A DNA stretch of 41,246 bases from Candidatus Nitrosopumilus sp. (GTDB lineage: Archaea > Thermoproteota > Nitrososphaeria > Nitrososphaerales > Nitrosopumilaceae): NCBI GenBank assembly GCA_024644105.1, contig JAHELP010000005.1:3432-44677 (forward strand), written 5' to 3'. Position numbers and translations under genes: made by a program. The notes under the pieces are model-generated. The model had not been told where the DNA came from, ran no database searches, and saw nothing but the letters and a program-made list of their open reading frames with translations. Positions 23,263-30,503 of the stretch are shown here, in pieces; within the stretch, counting starts at the first letter, position 1; every line of letters starts with the position of its first letter.

Positions 23263-24018
23263 ATGGGATTGTTGGATAGATTTAGTCGTACGTTTGACAA
23301 GCATGGATATGATCTAGACGGTTATGACAAAAATGGTTATGACAAAAAAGGGTATGATAAGAATGGTTATGGTAAAGATGGATACAACAAAAATGGTTAT
23401 GACAAAAAAGGATACAACAAAAATGGGTTTAACAAAAATGGGTTTAACAAAAATGGTTATGATAAAAAAGGATACAAAGACGGTTATGATGAAGATGGAT
23501 TCGATTTCAAGGGTTACAATAAAGATGGGTATAACAAAAATGGTTATGATAAAAAAGGATATGACAAAGAGGGGTATGATAATCGGGGGTTTTCTATAGA
23601 TGGAATTCACATCGATACAAAAATTGCTTTTGATAAAGATGGGTTTAACAAAAATGGTTATGATAAAGATGGTTTTAACAAAAATGGTTATGATAAAAAA
23701 GGATACAACAAAAATGGGTTTAACAAAAATGGGTTTAACAAAAATGGTTATGATGAAAACGGGTTTAACAAAGACGGGTATGATGAAAACGGGTTTAACA
23801 AAGACGGGTATGATGAAAACGGGTTTAACAAAGACGGGTATGATGAAAACGGGTTTAACAAAGACGGGTATGATGAATTAGGATATGATGAAAACGGGTT
23901 TAACAAAGACGGGTATGATGAATTAGGATATGATCATTTAGGTTACGACAAAGAAGGATACAATCAAGAAGGATACAACAAATTCAATAAAAAGAAAAAC
24001 GAAGTATACAGTGATTAA
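23263..24018 (+). CDS. Extreme GY(D/N)K pentad-repeat protein
   Basis: 251 residues, nearly all 5-residue units of the form (D/N)-(K/E)-(N/D/K)-G-(Y/F), for example DKNGYDKKGYNKNGF. A short head, MGLLDRFSRTF, precedes the repeats, one break (GIHIDTKIAF) lies near 115-125, and a Lys-rich tail ends FNKKKNEVYSD. There is no signal peptide or membrane span. Such D/N-x-D/N-G runs can bind calcium in other proteins, and regular Gly-Tyr spacing suits a phase-separating or self-assembling chain; both are inference. The preceding gene is a 2OG-Fe(II) oxygenase. Confidence 0.85.
   Translation: MGLLDRFSRTFDKHGYDLDGYDKNGYDKKGYDKNGYGKDGYNKNGYDKKGYNKNGFNKNGFNKNGYDKKGYKDGYDEDGFDFKGYNKDGYNKNGYDKKGYDKEGYDNRGFSIDGIHIDTKIAFDKDGFNKNGYDKDGFNKNGYDKKGYNKNGFNKNGFNKNGYDENGFNKDGYDENGFNKDGYDENGFNKDGYDENGFNKDGYDELGYDENGFNKDGYDELGYDHLGYDKEGYNQEGYNKFNKKKNEVYSD
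23751..23930 (+). repeat. 30-bp and 15-bp tandem repeats
   Basis: Four exact 30-bp copies (23751-23870) are followed by a 15-bp unit, another 30-bp copy and the 15-bp unit again. They encode YDENGFNKDG and YDELG units. Exact identity means very recent expansion compared with the more varied repeats upstream. Confidence 0.9.
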
Positions 24019-24169
24019 AACAAATTTTTTATCTGAATAGATTCAATAAAAAGTGTGCATCCTCACTGCTAGTCTATTTGCTGAGACTGAAGAAGATAAT
24101 ATTATGCATAAAATAATAATTACAAATTGTAGCTAGAACAATGTTACAGATTTTGGATCATAATAATTA

Positions 24170-24304
24170 CTAGGGAAGAGTAAAGATATTTTGTATAAAA
24201 TCGGTTGTACCATATAGCAATACAATTCCTATGAATGAAAAAATTACAGTATACATGATTAAAGAAAACAATCTATGAGTTCTTCTTCGCGGTCCCAATC
24301 TCAT
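24170..24304 (-). CDS. Small membrane protein, 44 residues
   Basis: From ATG 24304 the peptide is MRLGPRRRTHRLFSLIMY and onward, with a basic head, one hydrophobic span (about 13-33) and a short tail (TTDFIQNIFTLP). A longer frame to 24412 exists, but its N-terminal part looks unlike a protein start. The charge pattern predicts the N-terminus inside and one span. Function unknown and no clear TATA element is seen, so confidence is modest. Confidence 0.45.
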   Translation of the reverse strand: MRLGPRRRTHRLFSLIMYTVIFSFIGIVLLYGTTDFIQNIFTLP

Positions 24305-24449
24305 TAGTATGATAGAATTGGTTTTGGAATTAGTTAATAGATATTGTATGTGAATTTTGAACAACAGGTTCAAACCTGTTTGGGAAAAGAATTTTGCTCG
24401 ATTCCACATCACGGGGATTCAGGCACTAAATTGGGGAGGAAATGAGACG

Positions 24450-24469
24450 CAGATAGGCGTTAAAATTCT
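24450..24469 (+). repeat. 20-bp promoter-like element, copy 2
   Basis: Identical to 23214-23233. Here it is followed by about 95 bp without a convincing frame before the gene at 24565, so if it works as a promoter it would give a leader or a small RNA. Confidence 0.75.
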
Positions 24470-24564
24470 ATTCAATAATAAATTTCTAAAAAAGAAGCAT
24501 CAAGATTTGATGTATTGTTAAAATATCAAGAAAAACTTATTCACTTAAAATAATCATACCAATT

Positions 24565-24852
24565 ATGATGAAAGATGATTATGAAGCATATCGAGAATTA
24601 GTTGAAGTGGCAGTAGAACATGCTCTTATAACAATGGGATCTCTTGAATTAAACAAAGCAAAAGAAATGCTAAAAGAAAATTATAATATAACATTGGCTG
24701 ATTCTCTCGAGCATCCTGATTATCTCAAAAAAGTATTATGTGAATTATTTGGGAATGCATACCAAAATATTTTAGATACAATTTATTCAGTTATAGAAAA
24801 ACAGCAAGAGGAAAAAATCATAAAAAAATTCCTTACTATAATGGAAAGTTAA
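24565..24852 (+). CDS. Small all-helical soluble protein
   Basis: 95 residues, predicted to be four helices, with charged surface and one cysteine (LKKVLCELFGNAY). It begins MMKDDYEAYRELVEVAVEHAL. No domain is recognised. Its stop lies 3 bp before the ATG of the 8-TM protein, so the pair is almost certainly one operon. By analogy with sensor operons it could be a cytoplasmic partner of the membrane protein, but that is a guess. Confidence 0.7.
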   Translation: MMKDDYEAYRELVEVAVEHALITMGSLELNKAKEMLKENYNITLADSLEHPDYLKKVLCELFGNAYQNILDTIYSVIEKQQEEKIIKKFLTIMES

Positions 24853-24855
24853 TTC

Positions 24856-25647
24856 ATGAGTATAACTCAAAGAGAATCAAGTAGACATGATTTTCTTATT
24901 TTATCACTTATTCTAATAATTGTTATTTATCTAATTGGGAATATAATTGAACAAGAAAATTATCCTCTATCAGAAAATTGGTATTTTACAGATATTTTAT
25001 TTATCATCACACCGATTGTTGTAATTTCGTTAGGAATAATTCTCAATCTAATGTATAGATTCAAAGGTAATCATGGGAAAGGATGGATATTTTTTACACT
25101 TGCAATAACTTGTTGGTTTATTGGTGAATTAACATATAATTATGAAAATGAATACGATATTGAAAATATCTCAACATTTACTAGTGATATTTTTTATATT
25201 TTTGGTTATCCAATGTTTTTTGGATTTGAAATATTTTATCTTCATGCAAGAAGAAAAATAATTACAAAAAATAAATTAATTTTAGCATCGTTATTTTCTA
25301 TAGCATTAGTAATTCCCAGTTTATACATTACATTAGATGTCGATTATGAAATGGATAATCTAACTATGATTCTTTATTCAATTTACCCAATTTTAGATGG
25401 AATAATACTGGTGCCCGCAATAATTGCAATGTTTTTATTTTTTGGAGGAAAAGTAAATCTTCTTTGGACCTTAATTATGATTGCCACTATAGTGTACATT
25501 GCAGCAGATACCGTTTATCTAATGGCATCGTTAGATGATAGTTTTGGCCCTAGTCATTTGATAAATATTTTCTATATTTGGCCATACATTTTATACGCAT
25601 TTGGGCTTTACAGCCATATCAAACTATTCAAAAAGGTTGCAAAATAA
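24856..25647 (+). CDS. Free-standing 8-TM sensor-like membrane protein
   Basis: 263 residues with about eight membrane spans. It shares landmarks, in the same order, with the N-terminal half (residues about 20-260) of the histidine kinase at 30504-32303: CWFIGEL against FWFIAEQ, SDIFYIFGYP against ADIFYLAAYP, YPILDGIILVPAI against YPILGSIQIIPAI, AADTVYLMASLD against VADTFFLFAELD. It ends right after the membrane part (HIKLFKKVAK), so it is a sensor module without a kinase. It could pass signals through a partner such as the small helical protein encoded just upstream. Confidence 0.8.
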   Translation: MSITQRESSRHDFLILSLILIIVIYLIGNIIEQENYPLSENWYFTDILFIITPIVVISLGIILNLMYRFKGNHGKGWIFFTLAITCWFIGELTYNYENEYDIENISTFTSDIFYIFGYPMFFGFEIFYLHARRKIITKNKLILASLFSIALVIPSLYITLDVDYEMDNLTMILYSIYPILDGIILVPAIIAMFLFFGGKVNLLWTLIMIATIVYIAADTVYLMASLDDSFGPSHLINIFYIWPYILYAFGLYSHIKLFKKVAK

Positions 25648-25707
25648 TAAATTCAATAATTTTAGGCATGAAATGATCTAAAAATGTATTACTTTATGAT
25701 GTTAATA

Positions 25708-25782
25708 TGGGCCCACGGGGATTTGAACCCCGGATCTTCGCCGTGTAAGGGCGACGTCATAACCGACCTGGACTATGAGCCC
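25708..25782 (-). tRNA. tRNA-Val(TAC)
   Basis: A 75-nt cloverleaf on the minus strand: acceptor GGGCTCA with TGGGCCC plus A73, anticodon stem TCGCC/GGCGA with loop CTTACAC (anticodon TAC), and T arm CGGGG-TTCAAAT-CCCCG. The T loop is canonical, unlike the tRNA-Ala and tRNA-Lys here. No intron, no encoded CCA. Confidence 0.95.
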
Positions 25783-25861
25783 AGAAACCTACCTTGTTAA
25801 AATCCATTTAAACTTTGAGACAAGAGAAAATCTAGAAATTTGATAAAAAATCAACAAAATC

Positions 25862-26878
25862 ATGAATGTTTTTAGTTTTTTTTCTAGCCCAATTGGCTTG
25901 GGTCATGTAACTAGAGATATAGCAATTGTAGAAAATTTTCAAAATATATCAACAAATTTTATCACTGGTAGTGGAGCTGCTAAAATTTTAAAAAAATTAA
26001 ATTACAATGTACAAGATCTTTACAACCCACCTTCATTTGTTATAGAAAATGGAGCATTAAAAAATTCTGCAAAGTGGTTATGGAATTATTATAATTATTA
26101 TAAAGATTGTAAAAATATTTCACAAAAAATACTTGAAGAAAACAAACCTAATTTAGTAATTAGTGATGAAGACTTTGCTTCATTAACAGTTGCACAAGAG
26201 ATGAAAATTCCATCGGTTTTAATTACTGATGTTTTTGAAACTCGTTTTACAAAAGGAATAGCATCATTGATTGAAAAAAAGATGAACAAATCAATGCAAG
26301 ATATAATTAAAAAATGCGATATAGTAATCTTTCCTGAAGATGGGGAGGATTTTGAAAATATAAAAAAAGTTGGTCCAATAGTCAGACAAACAAACTATAC
26401 AAGAGATGAATTAAGAAAAAAATTCTCCTTTGAAAAAAATACTATTCTAATATCCATAGGCGGAACAGATGCTGGAATATTTTTGATTGAAAAAGCATTA
26501 CAAGTTATCTCAAAAATTAATCAGGATTTAGAAATAGTTCTAGTATCAGGTCCAGCAGTAAGTAAAAAATTTGAAAATGTAAAAAATCTAGGATTTGTAG
26601 ATAATTTACATGAATTAATTTATGCTGCAGATATTCTAATCTCATTGGCTGGAAAATCAACAATAGATGAGGCTAATGCCTATGGAACACCTTCAATTTT
26701 CATTCCCATCAAAGGACATTTTGAGCAAGAAGATAATGCAAAGAGACAAGGATTTGTCTTTGAGGATATTAACAGATTAGAAGAATTAGTTTTAGAAAAA
26801 TTAGAACAGAAAAGAAATCAAGTAAATGTAGATGGTGCTAGAGTGGCATCAGAGATTATTCAAAAATTGGCAAATTAA
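25862..26878 (+). CDS. MurG/UGT-like (GT-B) glycosyltransferase
   Basis: 338 residues with two Rossmann-like halves of a GT-B enzyme. The N-terminal half has the glycine loop SPIGLGHVTRDIAI. The C-terminal half has ILISIGGTDAGIF, then LGFVDNLHELIYAADILISLAGKSTIDEANAYGTP, the donor-binding segment of glycosyltransferase family 28/MurG-like enzymes, and IPIKGHFEQEDNA. These transfer a sugar from a nucleotide donor to a lipid or protein acceptor, which cannot be told here. No membrane span. It lies 45 bp before the aspartate kinase gene on the same strand. Confidence 0.85.
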   Translation: MNVFSFFSSPIGLGHVTRDIAIVENFQNISTNFITGSGAAKILKKLNYNVQDLYNPPSFVIENGALKNSAKWLWNYYNYYKDCKNISQKILEENKPNLVISDEDFASLTVAQEMKIPSVLITDVFETRFTKGIASLIEKKMNKSMQDIIKKCDIVIFPEDGEDFENIKKVGPIVRQTNYTRDELRKKFSFEKNTILISIGGTDAGIFLIEKALQVISKINQDLEIVLVSGPAVSKKFENVKNLGFVDNLHELIYAADILISLAGKSTIDEANAYGTPSIFIPIKGHFEQEDNAKRQGFVFEDINRLEELVLEKLEQKRNQVNVDGARVASEIIQKLAN

Positions 26879-26923
26879 CAATCAAATGCTTAATAGAAGG
26901 CCAATTGGATTTGATAGAGTACC

Positions 26924-28339
26924 ATGACTAGACTAGTAGTTGCCAAATTTGGTGGCAGTGCAATTGGTCCAAACGGAGAATCAATTTCAAAAATTATTCA
27001 AAGAATTAAAAATTTGAATACAAATTCCAAAGTTATTGCAGTTTTTTCAGCACCATTAACAATTCATAATGAAAAAAAGCGGTCATTGACTGATGTTGTT
27101 TTAGAGCAGGGTAGAAATGCAGAAAAAGGCGTAAAGCCCTCTTTAGAGATTGTAAAATCAACATATGAAAAAATTCTCCAGCTCGTTGATGATAAAAACA
27201 AAGAAAATTGCAAAAAAACAATTGATATTCATCTAGAAAAGGCCCAAAATGCACTTGATGAGGCATTAAACAGTAAAGAATTTGCCAATGAGGTTAGATC
27301 AAGAGCATTGGCATTCTCAGGGGAAATTCTAATGTCACACGTGATGAACCATATTCTTAGAAGCAATGGCATAAAATCAGAAGCTGTAGAGTTTGAGAAC
27401 TGGCCAATTATCACTGATAACAATATCGAATTTACAAATTTTCTCACTGCAGAATCAAGGGAAAAAATGGACCATACTGCCCAATTAGTAGAAAATAATC
27501 AAGTAGTAACTATCGGTGGATTTATCGGAAAAACAGTTGAAAATGTGACTACAACGTATGAGCGAGGTGGCTCAGATAGAACTGCAGCTGATCTTGGAAT
27601 ATTGTTTCACAAAAAATATGAAACCAGTATAGACTTTGAAAAAGATAGTGCAGTAGTATCAGCTGATCCAAAAATTGTTGATTCAGGATTAAGGGAAGTT
27701 ATTCAATTATCATACAATGAAGCAAGACTAGCAGGAATGTTTGGAATGAAAATTTTAGATCCGATTGCAATAAAAGAAATTGTAGAAAACGGTGTTGACA
27801 TGCCAATTACCATTACAAATATGAAAAATCCAGAAAAAATTACTACAATAAAGAGAAATCTAGATGATCAGAAAGGTCATCCAATTAAAATAGTTACAGG
27901 CAAAGAAAACTGTGCTATCTTTAGAATTGAAACAAATTGTATTCAAAAATTATTAACATCTCTAGAAAAAGACAAGCACTATAGTGAATTTATTATTTTA
28001 TCACCATTTACAAAAGATGGTTTGGAGTTTTCTAGAATATTATTTTTAGATGGAGACTATGTCAAAAGAAATGAAAAGTATCTTTTAGCATTTGATTCGC
28101 TTGCTACAATCACATACAACAGAGGAGTCATTACATTAATTGGTGATGAGATGTGGAGAGTTCAACAAGTAGCTTCTAGAACTAGTGCAAAGATTGGTGA
28201 ATCCGGATTAAACATTTTGAATATGGATGCGCAAGAAGAGACATCAAGAATAATTATTGTTGTAGAAGATACGCAAGATAACATTACAAAAGCAATCAAA
28301 GCAATACATCAAGAAATTTCAGATATTAATTTTATTTAA
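26924..28339 (+). CDS. lysC: Aspartate kinase
   Basis: 471 residues, a monofunctional aspartokinase. The ATP site starts at VAKFGGSAIG, followed by the aspartate-binding and catalytic segments (YERGGSDRTAADLG), and two C-terminal ACT domains that bind regulatory amino acids (about 330-471, including RIIIVVEDTQDN). It phosphorylates aspartate, the first step toward lysine, threonine and methionine. The branched-chain aminotransferase gene lies nearby at 28792, but promoters look separate. The start ATG fits the family N-terminus. Confidence 0.93.
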   Translation: MTRLVVAKFGGSAIGPNGESISKIIQRIKNLNTNSKVIAVFSAPLTIHNEKKRSLTDVVLEQGRNAEKGVKPSLEIVKSTYEKILQLVDDKNKENCKKTIDIHLEKAQNALDEALNSKEFANEVRSRALAFSGEILMSHVMNHILRSNGIKSEAVEFENWPIITDNNIEFTNFLTAESREKMDHTAQLVENNQVVTIGGFIGKTVENVTTTYERGGSDRTAADLGILFHKKYETSIDFEKDSAVVSADPKIVDSGLREVIQLSYNEARLAGMFGMKILDPIAIKEIVENGVDMPITITNMKNPEKITTIKRNLDDQKGHPIKIVTGKENCAIFRIETNCIQKLLTSLEKDKHYSEFIILSPFTKDGLEFSRILFLDGDYVKRNEKYLLAFDSLATITYNRGVITLIGDEMWRVQQVASRTSAKIGESGLNILNMDAQEETSRIIIVVEDTQDNITKAIKAIHQEISDINFI

Positions 28340-28348
28340 TGAAAGAGA

Positions 28349-28433
28349 GGTGTTACGGGCTTTCACCTGTAAACACCTACATGGGTTTGTTCTTGGACCG
28401 TTATCTAGATTTAGTCCGGCGTTACCCAAAACA
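28349..28433 (+). ncRNA. Candidate structured RNA (H/ACA-like)
   Basis: Two hairpins follow lysC. Hairpin 1 (28349-28377) pairs GGTGTT with AACACC and, after a bulged A, ACGGG with CCTGT; an ACA follows at 28379-28381. Hairpin 2 (28382-28428) has lower stem TGGGT/ACCCA, an internal loop, upper stem TTGGAC/GTCCGG and an ACA at 28431-28433. Stem, internal loop, stem, then ACA is the layout of archaeal H/ACA pseudouridylation guides. The complementary strand also has a TATA-like TCTATATAG at about 28473-28482 and could be the transcribed one. Confidence 0.35.
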
Positions 28434-28488
28434 CGCGATACTATTAGTAGAAATTTCTAGTATTTAGACCTGATCTATATAGAACCGT

Positions 28489-28695
28489 TCACATACGCTC
28501 AGCTGCATACCAAAAAACAATCCCAATACCTAACAGAGCATACCACTTGAAGTTCTTTTTATTCATGAAAATATTAGCCGAGCCTAAGTTTTCATCTTTG
28601 TATGTCGATAAACGAATTTTTCTCATTTCAAAAGCCTGACCAACTAAGCCTGCTACAAGACAAGCAATTCCTGCAAAGCCCAAAGTCCACTCCAT
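28489..28695 (-). CDS. Small two-span membrane protein
   Basis: 68 residues with two hydrophobic spans (about 4-22 and 50-64) joined by a charged loop (EMRKIRLSTYKDENLG). It begins MEWTLGFAGIACLVAG. No family is recognised. It is divergent from the branched-chain aminotransferase gene, and the space after its stop holds the structured stretch near lysC. Confidence 0.7.
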   Translation of the reverse strand: MEWTLGFAGIACLVAGLVGQAFEMRKIRLSTYKDENLGSANIFMNKKNFKWYALLGIGIVFWYAAERM

Positions 28696-28760
28696 ACTAG
28701 TAATAGTAACTTATCAGATATGTAGTTTCAGATATGCAAAAATCACTTGAAAAGATAATT

Positions 28761-28769
28761 CTTTAAATT
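28761..28769 (+). promoter_or_regulatory. TATA element of the branched-chain aminotransferase gene
   Basis: CTTTAAATT is 23-31 bp before the ATG at 28792, so the mRNA probably starts at or next to that codon. This argues against an in-frame GTG at 28774 as the start. Confidence 0.6.
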
Positions 28770-28791
28770 AGCAGTGTTTTTTTCCACTCCT

Positions 28792-29706
28792 ATGAAAGAG
28801 ATTGGTAAAATTTGGATGAATGGGAAATTAGTGCCATTCAAAGATGCCAAAGTTCACGTATTAACTCATGCATTACACTATTCGACGTCAATTTTTGAGG
28901 GTATCAGATGTTATAATACTCCAAATGGTTCAGCAATTTTCAGATTACCAGAACATGTTGATAGATTTTTCAAATCTGCAAAATTATACTCTATGAAAAT
29001 GCAGTTTTCCAAAAAAGTAATTTCAGATGCAATTGTAAAAACTGTTCAAGCAGGAGGACTCAAAGAATCTTACATTAGACCATTAGCATATTATGGATAT
29101 GGAACAATGGGATTAACACCTACTACAAACAAAGTAGATGTTTCAATCGCATGTTGGGAATGGAAGATGGGAGAATCAAAAGCAGGAAAGTTTTCTGGAG
29201 CAAAATGTAAAGTTTCAAGTTGGACTAAAATTGATTCAAAATCTCAGCCAATGCAGGCAAAAGCTGCATCAAACTATGCAAATGCAGCTCTTGCAAGAAT
29301 GGAGGCATTAGAAAATGGTTATGATGAAGCAATAATGTTAAACTCACATGGCAAAGTTGCAGAAGGCAGTGCAGAAAATATTTTCATTATTAAAGATGAC
29401 ATAATTCAAACTCCTCCACTTTCAGCAGGTGGATTAGAAGGAATTACCAGAGATAGTATTATTCAAATCATTGAAGAAAACGGTGGATTTGTAATAGAGC
29501 GCGACTTGGAACGAGATGATCTGTATACAGCAGATGAAATCTTCATGACAGGAACTGCTGCCGAAGTAAAATCGGTTACTCAGATTGACAAAGTAAAGAT
29601 AGGAACAGGTAAGATGGGCAATATTACAAAAGCATTACAAAAATCATTTACTGATGTAGTAATGGGTAAGGATGAAAGATTTTTGCCTTGGTTGAGATTT
29701 ATCTAG
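28792..29706 (+). CDS. ilvE: Branched-chain amino acid aminotransferase
   Basis: 304 residues from ATG 28792, a start fixed by the TATA element and by the family N-terminus (KIWMNGKLVPFKDAKVHVLTH). The fold is the class IV PLP aminotransferase: SIFEGIRCY, then the catalytic lysine segment MQAKAASNYANAALA, then the phosphate-binding GSAENIFI and FMTGTAAEVKSV. It makes leucine, isoleucine and valine from their 2-oxo acids with glutamate as donor, in the cytoplasm. Confidence 0.94.
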   Translation: MKEIGKIWMNGKLVPFKDAKVHVLTHALHYSTSIFEGIRCYNTPNGSAIFRLPEHVDRFFKSAKLYSMKMQFSKKVISDAIVKTVQAGGLKESYIRPLAYYGYGTMGLTPTTNKVDVSIACWEWKMGESKAGKFSGAKCKVSSWTKIDSKSQPMQAKAASNYANAALARMEALENGYDEAIMLNSHGKVAEGSAENIFIIKDDIIQTPPLSAGGLEGITRDSIIQIIEENGGFVIERDLERDDLYTADEIFMTGTAAEVKSVTQIDKVKIGTGKMGNITKALQKSFTDVVMGKDERFLPWLRFI

Positions 29707-29746
29707 ATTCCATGAAGTTTTTTACACCCAGGATGGATTAGAAATT

Positions 29747-29908
29747 ATGGATTCATGTGCAACAGGTGGCACCCAAGAAATCTGCTGGTTTTGTAGAAAA
29801 GGACGTCACGATGAGTGTATGAAGGAAATTCCCACACAAGGAAAATCTGATGGCCCTCATGATTGCACATTTGATACAAAACTCATTCCGTGTAAATGTC
29901 AGCATTAA
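29747..29908 (+). CDS. Small Cys-rich protein, 53 residues
   Basis: An ATG at 29747 opens a 53-codon frame ending TAA at 29906-29908. The peptide contains seven cysteines and three histidines, in MDSCATGG, EICWFCRKGRHDEC, GPHDCTF and IPCKCQH. The pairs CWFC and CKC with nearby His look like a zinc or other metal site. It starts 40 bp after the aminotransferase stop and ends 38 bp before the methyltransferase ATG, so it may lie on an mRNA with either. No known family is recognised, but the composition is far from random and supports a real gene. Confidence 0.75.
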   Translation: MDSCATGGTQEICWFCRKGRHDECMKEIPTQGKSDGPHDCTFDTKLIPCKCQH

Positions 29909-29946
29909 ACAATTAGTAACAAATACAGCTAGCTAGAAAAAAATCT

Positions 29947-30501
29947 ATGAGTTACAATGAAGAATTTTGGAACAAGTATTCTGATGGGAACGAATCAAGA
30001 TACAATGAAGAATTTGCAAAGTTTGTAAGAGATTTGGCTACTTCCTTACATTGCACTAGTGTTTTGGAGATTGGTTGTGGAACAGGAATAGATTTGAGAT
30101 TATATCCTAACACATTTGAAATTCACGGAATTGACCTAAATGACAGAGCATTAAAAATTGCAAAAGAAAAGATACCCATGGGAAATTTCAAGAAAGGGAC
30201 AATTACAAAATTACCATTTGAGGATTCATCAATAGATTTTGTTTTTACTCATGGTTTGATGAATTATTTAGATGATGAAACATTGGAAAAGGGAGTTTCA
30301 GAAATGTTTAGAGTTTCAACTAAATGGATAATGAATTGTGAAAAATTTGAAGAGGTAGAAAAAAAGATAGACGATAATCAAAAATCAAGAAACATGAAAA
30401 ATTGGTGGCTTGATTATAAAGTAAAATTTGTCAGCAATGTGGATATGCATGAGGATATAGAACCAGACAAACCTAGATTTACTCTACTAAAGAAAGTATA
30501 G
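29947..30501 (+). CDS. SAM-dependent methyltransferase
   Basis: 184 residues, class I methyltransferase fold. Motif I is VLEIGCGTGIDLRL, the acidic loop GIDLNDRALKIAKEK binds the SAM ribose, and later strands give FEDSSIDFVFTHGLMNYL. This is a Methyltransf_11-like domain without extra parts, so the substrate is unknown. The N-terminal EEFWNKYSDG resembles methyltransferases acting on small molecules. Its stop lies 2 bp from the convergent histidine kinase gene. Confidence 0.88.
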   Translation: MSYNEEFWNKYSDGNESRYNEEFAKFVRDLATSLHCTSVLEIGCGTGIDLRLYPNTFEIHGIDLNDRALKIAKEKIPMGNFKKGTITKLPFEDSSIDFVFTHGLMNYLDDETLEKGVSEMFRVSTKWIMNCEKFEEVEKKIDDNQKSRNMKNWWLDYKVKFVSNVDMHEDIEPDKPRFTLLKKV

Positions 30502-30503
30502 TG

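Noticed and set aside
23314-23610. Frames antisense to or out of frame with the GY(D/N)K repeats (Ile/Val-rich or Lys/Met-rich)
   Set aside because: Regular DNA repeats open all frames; only the plus frame from 23263 spans the whole array and has proper ends.
23263-24018. Repeat array considered as a CRISPR or other spacer array
   Set aside because: The units are 15 and 30 bp, contiguous, in frame and without unique spacers, so they are coding repeats.
24132-24147. AGAACAATGTTAC as a further copy of the GTAAC palindrome
   Set aside because: Only one half-site matches and it does not sit before a convincing promoter.
28349-28433. Structured stretch considered as 5S rRNA, fluoride or TPP riboswitch
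   Set aside because: The conserved loop sequences of those RNAs are absent, and the length and pairing do not fit.
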